Source of the DNA: Patiria pectinifera
Taxonomy: Eukaryota > Echinodermata > Asteroidea > Valvatida > Asterinidae
Assembly: GCA_029964075.1 (NCBI GenBank)
Contig: CM057149.1
Location: 9,992,465 to 10,056,464 of the forward strand
Reading direction: 5' to 3'
Length of the DNA stretch: 64,000 nucleotides
Both the position numbers and the translations under genes were made by a program. Under the pieces are notes generated by a model. It was not told where the DNA came from and ran no database searches. It saw nothing but the letters and a program-made list of their open reading frames with translations. The stretch's first letter is position 1; each line of letters opens with the position of its first letter. Shown in pieces: positions 1-9,741 of the stretch.

Positions 1-918
1 CCTCCAATTTGCCTCTTGGAAAAATAGCATGTACATGTACATGTACATGTACATGTATAGCCTGAATCCTGAAAATTCCTCCATTATCTCTTGAATATGG
101 TCCGTGGAGGGGTGACCACTGCCTGAATCCTGCAAAATCCTCCGGCTATGACTGTCAATAGGCTGAGGCAGAGGCAGTGACATCCTAGAGCAGTGCGGAG
201 GATTTCAATTATAATCAAGGACTATATTTATGCTATACTGAACATAAACAACACCAGGTCCGGCCCAAGACCTTGACACAGAGCGTCCTCAGAAATCAGC
301 AATGCACTTTTGCCATGTAACCTCAATCCTGCAAATTCCTCCAATTTTCAAAAAGGATTTTGGAGGATTTGGGATGGTTAGGGTTAAATTAAACTACATA
401 CATCTCACACTGAGTGAGTGAGTCACACTACACACACATGAAGCAATATCATGTAAAACAAAGTATTTATTTCGACTAGGACGGAGTCAATACCAAGAAA
501 AACTGCGCTAGGGCCTAGCTAGTATTGCTGTAAAAATGATAAATCATGACATGTACAAAACTACAATCAATCATGATGGAACATTTTTTTAATATTTTAC
601 ACACGTTTTGGGATGGCACAAACTGCCACTCCTGACTGCATGCAATAATTACATTGTCTTTATGATGGATATAATCAACACATCACAGATGATAGGTTCC
701 TTGGAAAACAGACTCATCATTTTATTTCAGAGAAGATCATATTTTAAGCTATTTTCAAGTGTCGAATAAAATTAAAAAGACAGTCCGTGCGGCACGACCG
801 TCATAAAAAGGAACCGACTCCATTAAAAAATATCGGGACATACCACTTCCGCATAGGGGTGTCCAAAGCTGTAGCATATTGACTGCATTGCGAAAACTCA
901 AAATTAACAACAACTCAC
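1..918. other. Intron 1 of the G-alpha-i gene (left part) with short repeats
   Basis: This stretch lies downstream of the G-alpha first-exon donor on the minus strand, so it should be intron. I found no second G-alpha exon (GAGESGKST P-loop) in it. It holds an ACATGT microsatellite at about 27-56. Near 60, 120 and 322 there are three copies of a motif close to CCTGAATCCTGCAAAATCC, and the complementary GGAGGATTT occurs near 197 and 362. The rest is AT-rich and unremarkable. Confidence 0.6.
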
Positions 919-1036
919 CCAAAAGAAGCAATTTGACTTCCCTTGCAGCCTTTTCTCCATCAATTCGTAGATTTCTGTCTATTGCTTTTGACCGCTCAGC
1001 GGCAGCTTTATCTTCTGCGCTCGTTGCGCAACCCAT
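919..1036 (-). CDS. GNAI: G protein alpha subunit, inhibitory class: first coding exon only
   Basis: This is the N-terminal coding exon of an inhibitory heterotrimeric G-protein alpha subunit, a membrane-anchored GTPase that couples receptors to adenylyl cyclase inhibition. The minus strand reads [17 protein letters not shown]..., then [17 protein letters not shown] and LLLLG. Gly2 is the N-myristoylation site and Cys3 the palmitoylation site. The [10 protein letters not shown] segment matches G-alpha-i better than G-alpha-o (DGISAAKDVK). The exon ends at a GTGAGT donor after 39 codons plus one base. It is 118 coding bases long, as in vertebrate GNAI genes from family knowledge. The codon for Gly40 is split just before the P-loop exon, which is not in the window. 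The gene runs leftwards off the edge. The in-frame ATG six codons upstream (MYHFKMGC) is less likely, because it would bury the acylation signal. Confidence 0.93.
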
Positions 1037-1767
1037 TTTGAAATGGTACAAGCGTTCGGTGCGGCCTCAATCACCTCTGCCGCTATATTTCACGGCCAGT
1101 CCCCCGAAAAAATATCAACGTGAAAATATGTTCTCTCCTTCCAGCCTGGCGTAAATCCTGCAGATATAGTTAAGTCCAACAGCCTAACAAAAAGGATTCC
1201 CGTTGTTTAGGTTAAAATTTCCGATGGGAAGCTGCAGAAATATCAGGTAGAATCTAGGCACCACACCCCAACAGACAACGGTAGTTCAGCCGCATATCAT
1301 AGGATGTAATAACGCGCACGATCCGCCGATATATTGACGAACGAACGATGAACATAGCGCTGTTGTCCCATACACCTTCGCTGGTGTCCTTCTAAAGCCA
1401 TACTAATGTACGGAATTCGCGTACACCAGCCGCTAAAAAAAACGGTCGCAATGCATTGTGGTCAGAAACCCGGATGCTAAAAATTTGATTAAGAAATGAA
1501 AAAAAATAAGATTTTTTATTCAAAGCGATAAAGCTACTTTTAGAAACTATTTCACTGATCGTCTGCTTTTATTGAGCGTAGTGACGTGATCCGATGGCGA
1601 AAAAATATAGGATGGATTTGAACCTTACTAAATCTTGGTAATTTTGGAAGCATTAAATTTTAAAAGAGTTTCAATTGTTCAATAACTTTACTTGGATTAT
1701 AATTTCATCTGTGATTATTTATTTATTTTCAGCCACTTTATATAAAATTTCCGACGAGAAGCTGATG
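1037..1767. other. Upstream flank of the G-alpha-i gene
   Basis: This is the 5' flank of the minus-strand G-alpha gene. It should contain the 5' UTR and promoter, but I see no clear TATA box or CpG-island-like block. The first 400 bases hold somewhat more CpG (CGCGCACGATCCGCC near 1314) than the AT-rich DNA after 1490. No gene is recognised here. Confidence 0.35.
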
Positions 1768-2058
1768 TTAATCATTTGCATATTTTGAAATCCCAAATTT
1801 CCTTGCGTTAATTCCACGGTCCCACTCAACATTGCAACTGAATTCCGACACCGTGCTTCTGTTCATTTTTGCGCTGATTGTAACGATGATCGGAACTCCT
1901 CGTCCAGTTCTAGAAAGCTTGGCCCTCACCGTGTCACCCGCCTGTCCCTGCACACTTCCAAAAAACAAATCATGTATAAAATGTGCACCCAAATTAAAGG
2001 CATTTCCAGTTCTAAAGATATCACGAATCTGAGACCAAGAGAAGGCCATTCCTCTCAT
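1768..2058 (-). other. Unrecognised open reading frame, possible exon or old element
   Basis: A minus-strand frame of 96 codons begins MRGMAFSWSQIRD and ends FGISKYAND. Its composition is more protein-like than most chance frames here: it is balanced in charged and hydrophobic residues and includes FGSVQGQAGDTVRAK and VPIIVTISAKMN. I do not recognise a family. There is no obvious donor or acceptor that settles whether it is an exon. It sits beside a poly-C repeat (2210-2290), so it could also be a fragment of a mobile element or a chance frame. Confidence 0.2.
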
Positions 2059-5000
2059 GATGTAACTGTGGCTAACTTCTTTGTTTGGTTTTTGAAGGAC
2101 GCATCACGCGCTTTGTGTCCATCAAATCACTCCAATATTATGAGTAGTCCATACAACGATGAAGCAAATGTGTCCGTTTTCAGTCCGAAACCAATATTTG
2201 CAGGGGCGTTAATCCTGAGGGATGGGGGTATATCCCCCTCCCCACTTTTTGACCGGGGGATGGCTATTGAATCACACCCCCCCCCCCCTTGTTCATGATG
2301 AGAAACCAAAAAATGTTTATTTCGAGGTATTGTTTATAACTTCCCAATAACCATAATGTATTCAAACTGGAAATAAAGTTATGTCACAGCTTAAAAAACA
2401 CCGTTTTGCTATATAAGCGCGAGTATATAATGATATACATCAGGCTAGGAACAGCGCCCCTGGTGTAATGTGGTGTCCCCCCCCCCCCCTGATTTCCAAA
2501 TTTCCACGGCCGGGCCTTTTTTATATCTATAGTCATCCACCCAGTCCCCGGCACAGATTAACGCCACTGAACATTTGACATGACCTATGGCATGCATGGT
2601 AGGTGGGAGAAGGGTTCTGTGATCTCCTCTTCTTTTTTTTCCAATTTGATATGCAGTGGTGGATAGGGGAAAAGGGGATGGGTTTGTGTCCAACACGTCT
2701 ACACGATGCGTGCAATGTATCGAGATTTCCAATATTAAGTGATGGCGTTAGTAAAAAAAATTTCCCCGTTATGTAATTAGGCCTAATACGGTGTGTCGGG
2801 TACCCCCCCCCCCCCCCATCTCCGCGTTGATCCGCCCTTGATGTGAATTTTTCCCCCTACCGTGTTGACGAAAACGAAGTAGCTTGACACAGGGGCTAAA
2901 CTTAACTTAAGACTCCCAGAATGTCCAGATTCAGGCGCGGATTCGCCCCCCCCCCCCCCGTTCCGTCATTTTTTTCTTGGTCTTGATCCAATACGTGGCT
3001 ACAAATCCTGTAGACTCCATATAAAGCCACGGGGGAGATAGTTCTCATTGCCGGTATGTATTTTTTTTTGTATTTTATTTTTTTGTACTTTGTCGCAGCG
3101 TAGCCGTACATGTAGCTAGAGCTGAGCAGGATTGATGACGTCATGATATTCCCCAGCATTGTCAGTTGTTACGGCGTGGGTGCATAGCGCCCTCTTGTGA
3201 CTATTTCTGCCCTTGTCTTCTCCGAGTTTTTGCAGTATTGTTGATGGCGCTAATTGCATGGAGCCATTCTAGGAGAACTGCGACTCAAACGGCGTGAATT
3301 TGAAAATCGGCGTATCCGGAGCGGGGGGGGGGAGCATTTTTTGTTGAACAATACGAAAGTGCAAGGGCGGATCCAGGAATTTTGGAAGGGGGGGGGATCA
3401 TCAGCAAATCAATGCTGAAATGTGGACAGTTTTTTTCTCCGGACACTTGACCTCCGTTAAATTAATAGGTGTGTGTGTGTGTGTCGGGGGGGGGGGGCTC
3501 GTACCAAAATTTTAATTGGGGCGCTGTTTAAATCCGACGATCAGTATCACTGTATTACATCACAATATGGTACACATATCATGTAACCCAGCTGGCTCTG
3601 TTCGAATTGTGTGGACAAACAGATTTTAGTACCAGTAACAAATTTGTGGGTGTAAATGCGGGGTGGGGGGGGGCGTCACATTAATGTGAATATATTTCTA
3701 TGAAAAAAAATCAAACACTGGAGCCAGAGCGGGGTGGGGACGGAGTGTTCTTACCCAGTAATGACATTGTCAGAGTAAATAACCCACTCAGCTTGTGTAC
3801 TCTCATTTTAAGCTTTGTCTTTTAAAATCCCAACAGATAAAAGTCGACTCAAGAAAAAAAATCTTAATTTGAGGTTGAATCGTCAATTTAGCTCTCAAAT
3901 TTAATAAAATGGAAACAACTTCCATAAAAGCAAAAAAGTATATAAAAATAAATATTCCAAGCGAAACATTTCAATTGCAAGCTCAAATCTGATGAGATAC
4001 CATTGAAAACAACTTTTAAATGGTTACAGTGATGGTCTCCCGCTTAAATAATTGATCGAACATTTTATTTTTGGGGAACAATCAATGTCGACATTCTCTG
4101 TTCTAACAATCAATTACTACAACTACCTCATTAATATAAACAGATTATTACAAAGCCGCTACATTAGTTTTAGCCATTTTTGATGATGACAACTTGAAGA
4201 TGTCAAAGGATCGGCCCCAAAAGCGGGTCAATCAATTTCGTGCCTGATTATACACACATGAAGTTCTGCTTCCGTCACTCCGAAGCGATTTTAGGTCTCG
4301 CTCGCGCATCATTTATTGGCGCATCATATTTTGGCAGATGCATGATAACCAATGTAAACAATTCAGAAATTAATTGAAAACTTTTAACCTTCGTCTTTCT
4401 ATAATTATCAAAATTGGCTATGATGTTTTGTCTCTGAGACTTTTCAACTTTTTTGAAATTCGGAGGATTGTTTCTAAATGGACCTTATTAATTAATGGGG
4501 GGGGGGGGGTTGAGATAAGCTCGATTATCCCATGCACCTCACGTGGTCGCTCTTCTACATGCGGGGAATTAACTAACCGAGATCTGCTCTCCTCATGCAA
4601 TATTTCTCGAAAACGGTGGAACAAAAGCGACCCAAAACACTTGCAAAGTCTTATACGTGTCGTAACTATATTTTGCTCCTGTATCTGATTTGTAATCTAT
4701 TTAAGTCGCCGAAGCTTGCCATTATAAATAGCCTGCCATATTCAGCCCAACTACGCAAAGGGCCACTGAGTCACTGTAACGCAATGTCGTAGATGTTGTA
4801 CCATCTTGGTTTAGCCCGTCATAACCTTTTTGACAAATTCTGCAATACAAACAGAGGAAACTTATGCATGTTTTCACTGAGGATTAAACCAATTTATAAT
4901 CGGAAGAATGATTGAAATTAATTTTCAACTGAAAAAGAATTATGTTTGCAAATGCGTACATTGATTATAGTCAATATTTAAGAGGATCTATGAGATGATG

Positions 5001-5143
5001 CTGTTATCAAGATATATCTTGATAACAGCATCATCTCATACTAGATCCTCTTCATATACGGTGCACAATAAAAATTAGCAGCCATATGCGACCTTTTAAA
5101 AATGTTTTGAACAGCTTTTGTTTAGGCAATGACCACCTTCATC
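2059..5143. other. Gene-free spacer rich in poly-C/poly-G repeats
   Basis: No coding exon is recognised. Runs of nine or more C or G occur near 2279, 2478, 2803, 2949, 3325, 3390, 3487, 3665 and 4498. Many are accompanied by phrases such as GGCGGATCCAG (3366) that mark eroded hAT-like MITE copies elsewhere in the window. A short GT repeat lies at about 3471-3484. From 3780 to 4490 the DNA is plain AT-rich sequence. Confidence 0.5.
4980..5052. repeat. Near-perfect loopless inverted repeat
   Basis: Two arms of about 35 bases (AAGAGGATCTA followed by TGAGATGATGCTG...) face each other around a GATATATC centre with essentially no loop. The only difference is a small insertion, an extra two to three bases in the right arm between the CTCATA and TAGATCC segments. 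It lies about 90 bases downstream of the myosin light chain stop codon, on the 3' UTR side. It could extrude as a cruciform, or fold as a long hairpin in the transcript. Confidence 0.9.
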
Positions 5144-7541
5144 TCATAAAATTTGTAAAACATCACACAAAAATTCACCTGGATAGTTTACCATGCCCCT
5201 TGAGTCTGTGAATTTTGTCAACAGTTTGTCCACTTCTTCCTCTGTCATTTGCTCACCTGAATAAAATAAATAAAAAAATAGTTGCAATAAACAACTGCTA
5301 CCCCAACTGTTAATGGTTATAACAGACAAGCTCAGCCCTAAAATTAGTTACCAAAAAGGTACGTCGTAATAAAAAGAAAGTGTTAATTGGCATCACTTGC
5401 GCACGACCAACTAAACACAGCAAAAATACAAGCTTAAGTATCCCTCTTGTATATGCGTATATAGCAATACTGTATATATGTTAAGTCAAGTTAAAATAAG
5501 CCTTTAATTGTTCACCATAGGACGGGGTTGTTACTTACAGTGACGAACGAGCGCAGTGTCTACTCATCACAGAGGAACAAAGGCCCGTCCTCCTGGGGGC
5601 GCTCTATCTACGCACGGGGTCTATACTAACCTAGACTGGTGAGAACATGGCGTAGTTCCGAGGCAGGAATCAGGTTATTTTGATCTCTGTCTAACATCTG
5701 TAATCCTTCAGTAAACTCCTGAACGGTTCCTTTAGTTTGAGAGGTGGAGCGGAGTGAGGCGTGTAAGGCCAGAAACTCGTCAAATGTGATGCGGTGGCCT
5801 GTCATAAGATAGAAAGACCCTTGTCATAAAGTCTTGAAATTTGGCACGAACCGAATAAAAGATAATTTGCTAAGACAGGACTGGTGAAAAATACCCTTGT
5901 GAAATGATGCTCTTCATTCATTGAGGAGCAATGAAATTGCACACACACAAAAAGAGTCACCGGCGACTGACTCGTGCAGTCTTTTTGTTGTACAGGTCAC
6001 CTCATATAGCTCCATCTGAAATTTAAAACTACTTTACATATACGCAAATGAAACAGTCGTCTGCATAATTAGTACGAATAAGTTTGACAATGGCCATTGT
6101 TTACGTGTGTGGGGGTATACCCTCCTCACAGTAACCAGTCCTAATTGATGGCGTTGTTTGGTTTTTTGGGTTTTTTTTTTTAGAGTATTTCATTCTAAAG
6201 TTGAGTGATGTTCACTCTAAATCGTCCAGTCCGTAGTTTCACTCTTTGGAATAACCGTGACTCTTAAGTCTTGTATTTCAAATGAAGTATAGGAAGCATT
6301 TCAAGCCTAGTCACCTCCGATAAATCCTTGAGTAATTTTGGTCACTTCCTCCGCTGAAGGGTTGAGTCCCGTAGCTCGCAAGGCATCTCCTAATTCTTCG
6401 CTGCCAATTTTCCCATCACCCCTCTTGTCATAGAGTGCAAATTTGGTCTGGAAATCTAGAAAATGAAAGACACTTTCCAGAAACTCGAACATCACCGAGA
6501 GACGAAAAGATATGAATGTACGCAGTGGGAAATGTACGTGATGGTTGATGTCCTTATTTCATTCACTCAATAACAAACAGTGATTTAAAAAGGGAAAAAC
6601 TATGTTTTAATATTGTGTGAGGGACTGTTTTCGACGCTCGTTTTCTTCAAAATCAGGATTTTTACTACAAATAAAACTGCAGTAATAACGAAGCTCCCTG
6701 AAATTATAAAGTCGATTTTCTCCCTAGTTCATGAAGCACTGAGAACCTTCTGAAACGAAACCTTCATTTTAGAAATGAATATAACTTTTAATAGAATATT
6801 ATCAAACTGAACACTTTCAATAGGTGCATTTTGAACGTATTCTATATTTTCATGATATTAATGAAAATTTGTTTCATCTTACTCAGAAGTTTCGTCATTA
6901 CCAGAGCCTGGATGAGTGCACTTGTTGCCTGATTTGGGGTGGAGGCTTAGTGAACTGATTAAGTCGTTCGTTCTGTTTTAGTTCGTTTCGCTCAGTTTCT
7001 TTAGCCGGAAAAAATGTTTCAACCTGACGCCATTTTTTATTCATAATCACCTTAATGAAGGTCATTCCTTGCAAAAAATGGCAAAAATGATGATAAGACA
7101 TGAATCTGGGACTGAGAAACATTTCCAATTTTGTTAGGAAATACTTAGAAAATTGTTTTGACTTTCCATAGACTTTCTACACAATCGCGGAAGTGGTGTC
7201 AGGTTGCAACATTTTCCCCGTAAATTAAAACACGGAATAGTTGTGCCATATTTTCATGTGCAATGATAATTTGCCGGAATTGAGTGAAAGTTTTATGACA
7301 CTTTTAACACCAAAGCATGCAAGTAAAATGATACATTAAGTAAAATGAGACCTAAAATTACAGCCTATAAAATACCATAGACCACACACAGGTTCTCATT
7401 TCATAGACAGCAGTTTGCATGTAGTCATAATGCAACATATAGTTTCCACACGTTTTATATACAAACAAATTGCAGTCAGTACCCCATCCAGTATGGTATA
7501 ATTAAATCAAACTTACCTTTTAGCTGGGCTTTTGTGTAAGA
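5144..7541 (-). CDS. MYL6-like: Myosin essential (alkali) light chain, EF-hand protein
   Basis: This is a myosin light chain that wraps the IQ motif of the myosin heavy-chain lever arm. Four minus-strand exons join in phase: 7541-7517 (SYTKAQLK plus one base, 25 bases), 6455-6315 (FQTKFALYDKRGDGKIG...), 5798-5631 (HRITFDEFLALHASL... to ELRHVLTSL) and 5256-5144 (EQMTEEEVDKLL... to the stop). The last exon reads through a weak donor into GEFLCDVLQIL and a stop, giving about 149 residues, the usual family length. EF-loop 1 (DKRGDGKIGSEE, residues 19-30) is degenerate. Loop 3 (DRDQNNLIPASE, 93-104) keeps D1, D3, N5 and E12. The 25-base exon starts in phase 0, so the first exon should hold little more than the ATG, as in vertebrate MYL6. 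Candidate ATGs directly before a donor are at 7654-7656 (ATG|GTAGGC) and about 8314 (ATG|GTTAGT). Neither can be chosen from sequence alone. Confidence 0.9.
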
Positions 7542-9741
7542 CTGAAACAAAATCAAAAGAAGGATTAAATAACATGTATAAATAAATAGATGATATTTAC
7601 AAGGTTCTAAAAATAATGTCCACATTTTACACTCAATAAAAAGGACAGCCTACCATTTTGTACGTTCCCACAGTCAGTATGCAATGTACACGACACATCA
7701 TCACTGGGTGCTCGACCTCGTTTAACAATAGAATCGCTCAGGCATATCATTCCACGCCCACTGTGGCCACGGTGGTATGCAAACTGATTGCACACAGTCA
7801 ATACTTTTTTTTTTGACAATTTCGTTTTGTTGTTATTAATGCCGAGTGAACCGGCGCTGCGGTGGATTGATACATGTATCATGAACGCATATATATCATT
7901 GCATATAATTTAAGCAAATTAGTTTGTATTACACTAAAACTGTTTCTAAGTTTTCTGAATGTGCACTGAAGGAAACCACGAAAGCTTTCATAGGAGTGTC
8001 CCCTCAATTGAAAAAAAGAACTTCAATATCCTCATCCTAGGTTTGGAAAGGTAATCAAGCTAGAGCATGTACAACGGGGCGTTTTTGTGTTTCTCCTGTG
8101 GTTTTTTTCGACGAGGGAACTGATTATGTATGTTTGTTAAAACACTGCTCACCTACAAATGGACGTGTTTCACAGCAAAAAGTGAAACTCAGTCGCCGAT
8201 ACGATTGTCTTTGACCTTTAGTATTTTCTATTCAGACAAAAACAAACAAAAAATAAAGAAATACACGCATGTACAATCCAGAATTTCAAATTAACAATTA
8301 ACACTAACCATCATACATTTGAATAATGACTGAATATAATACATGCAGATAATAATAATAATAATACGAATATACATTACCGAGAATGGGTCATTTGGGA
8401 GACATTCCCATAGACTTGTGCACAACATTTTTCAAACTTAAATGGGTATTTTTACTAATTAGACCACGAGCACAAATATAACCTGACTGTGACAGTAAAA
8501 CTTTGCCTCGAAAGGGGGAATAACAATGAAATACATTTAAAGAGCGCCGAATCCATTTAAGAAAAATGCTCCCAAGTGCTTTACAAATACGATACAAAAA
8601 CTAAACGAATAAAGAGTTACTATAATTAAGATAAAATCAAAGAAAAAAGATAGTGAAGGCATGCATGCAGCCATCTTAATTAGAGAGCAATGCCTATGTT
8701 TCGCTGGGATATGCATGATTGAACCTTGTGTGCATTCACTGTTACTGGATTAAATAGCAAACGATGCCCTGTAAGATGGCCGCTACGCATAAGGTCTATG
8801 GAGCGCTAGTCTCTGGACAAAACAGACATCTTGAACAGCACCACCTACTGTCCGACTGTGCCAACTCCCGTGTGTTAATAGCGCCCACAAGTTCATCGCC
8901 CAATACGCTTTTCGAATCTCCAACTGGATAATAATAACTGCTCATGGTATCTGTTGGCGATTTTGTGACAACTATACCCGCTACGTCATTCTGGCTGGTT
9001 GGAACAATGAAAAAATAATTGTTTCGATAAACATTCGTGCGTTTCGTAGACTTGACATGAGTCGTTATAGACAGCATATGTTTGTCCGTTTATAGCACAA
9101 CGGCGCTGGTTTTGGCGAGTAACGCGTTTATCCCCCCCCCCAAAAAAAATGGGGATGCACCAGACTACTTTGGAATACCGAACTGGCTTATTCAGTTAGA
9201 ACCACCTATTTTATTTGGATTTTGTTTAGCGCCCTTCCGCGATAGCTTACCCAACAAGATATGGTTATTGATTGATCATAATAACGTACCGACATGTAGC
9301 AAGGAACTTGGATACAAGTGACAGAAACTAGGGGACGTGCCGACTAAAAACATGCAACAATTTAATGCAACGAAATCAAAAACGTTTCATAAGTAGCTGA
9401 CGGTAAAAGTAATGCTTAATGCGAAATGATATATAAATTGGAAATCGTTTAACATGCTTCCTTGAAAATAATGATATGTCAGATACTCTGATTCGTAATA
9501 TTTCGTGCTTGATGCGACACGGGTGCCATACGAACGGACATGTGTTGTGATTTGGATGATATTATACAGGTATAATTGACAAGGTTTTAGGACTTGAAAT
9601 TCAAATTACATGTTCAAGGAACCTAGCTTTTGTTTCATTGTATATATACATCTTCCTCCTACAAATGTTAACAGAGATATACATATATCTAAGATTAAAC
9701 AAAGAAACCGAGAGTCAACCAGATCGATATTGATATTTGTC
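7542..9741. other. Spacer between light chain and transporter genes
   Basis: It must hold the short first exon and promoter of the light-chain gene, but neither can be fixed. At about 8345-8600 the minus strand resembles a LINE or SINE 3' end: a GGCGCTCTTTAAATGTA phrase, then an ATT-rich tail (AATAATAATAAT on the plus strand at 8349). The reading frames at 7607-7882 and 8796-9077 show no recognisable protein. A C9-A8 run lies near 9133. Confidence 0.4.

Noticed and set aside
4980-5052. microRNA precursor
   Set aside because: The inverted repeat has no terminal loop, so it does not fold as a standard Drosha/Dicer substrate.
5144-6495. Calmodulin or troponin C
   Set aside because: The loops are mostly degenerate and the exon text (GEQMTEEEVDKLL, FQTKFALYD, ELRHVLTSL) matches the myosin essential light chain family.
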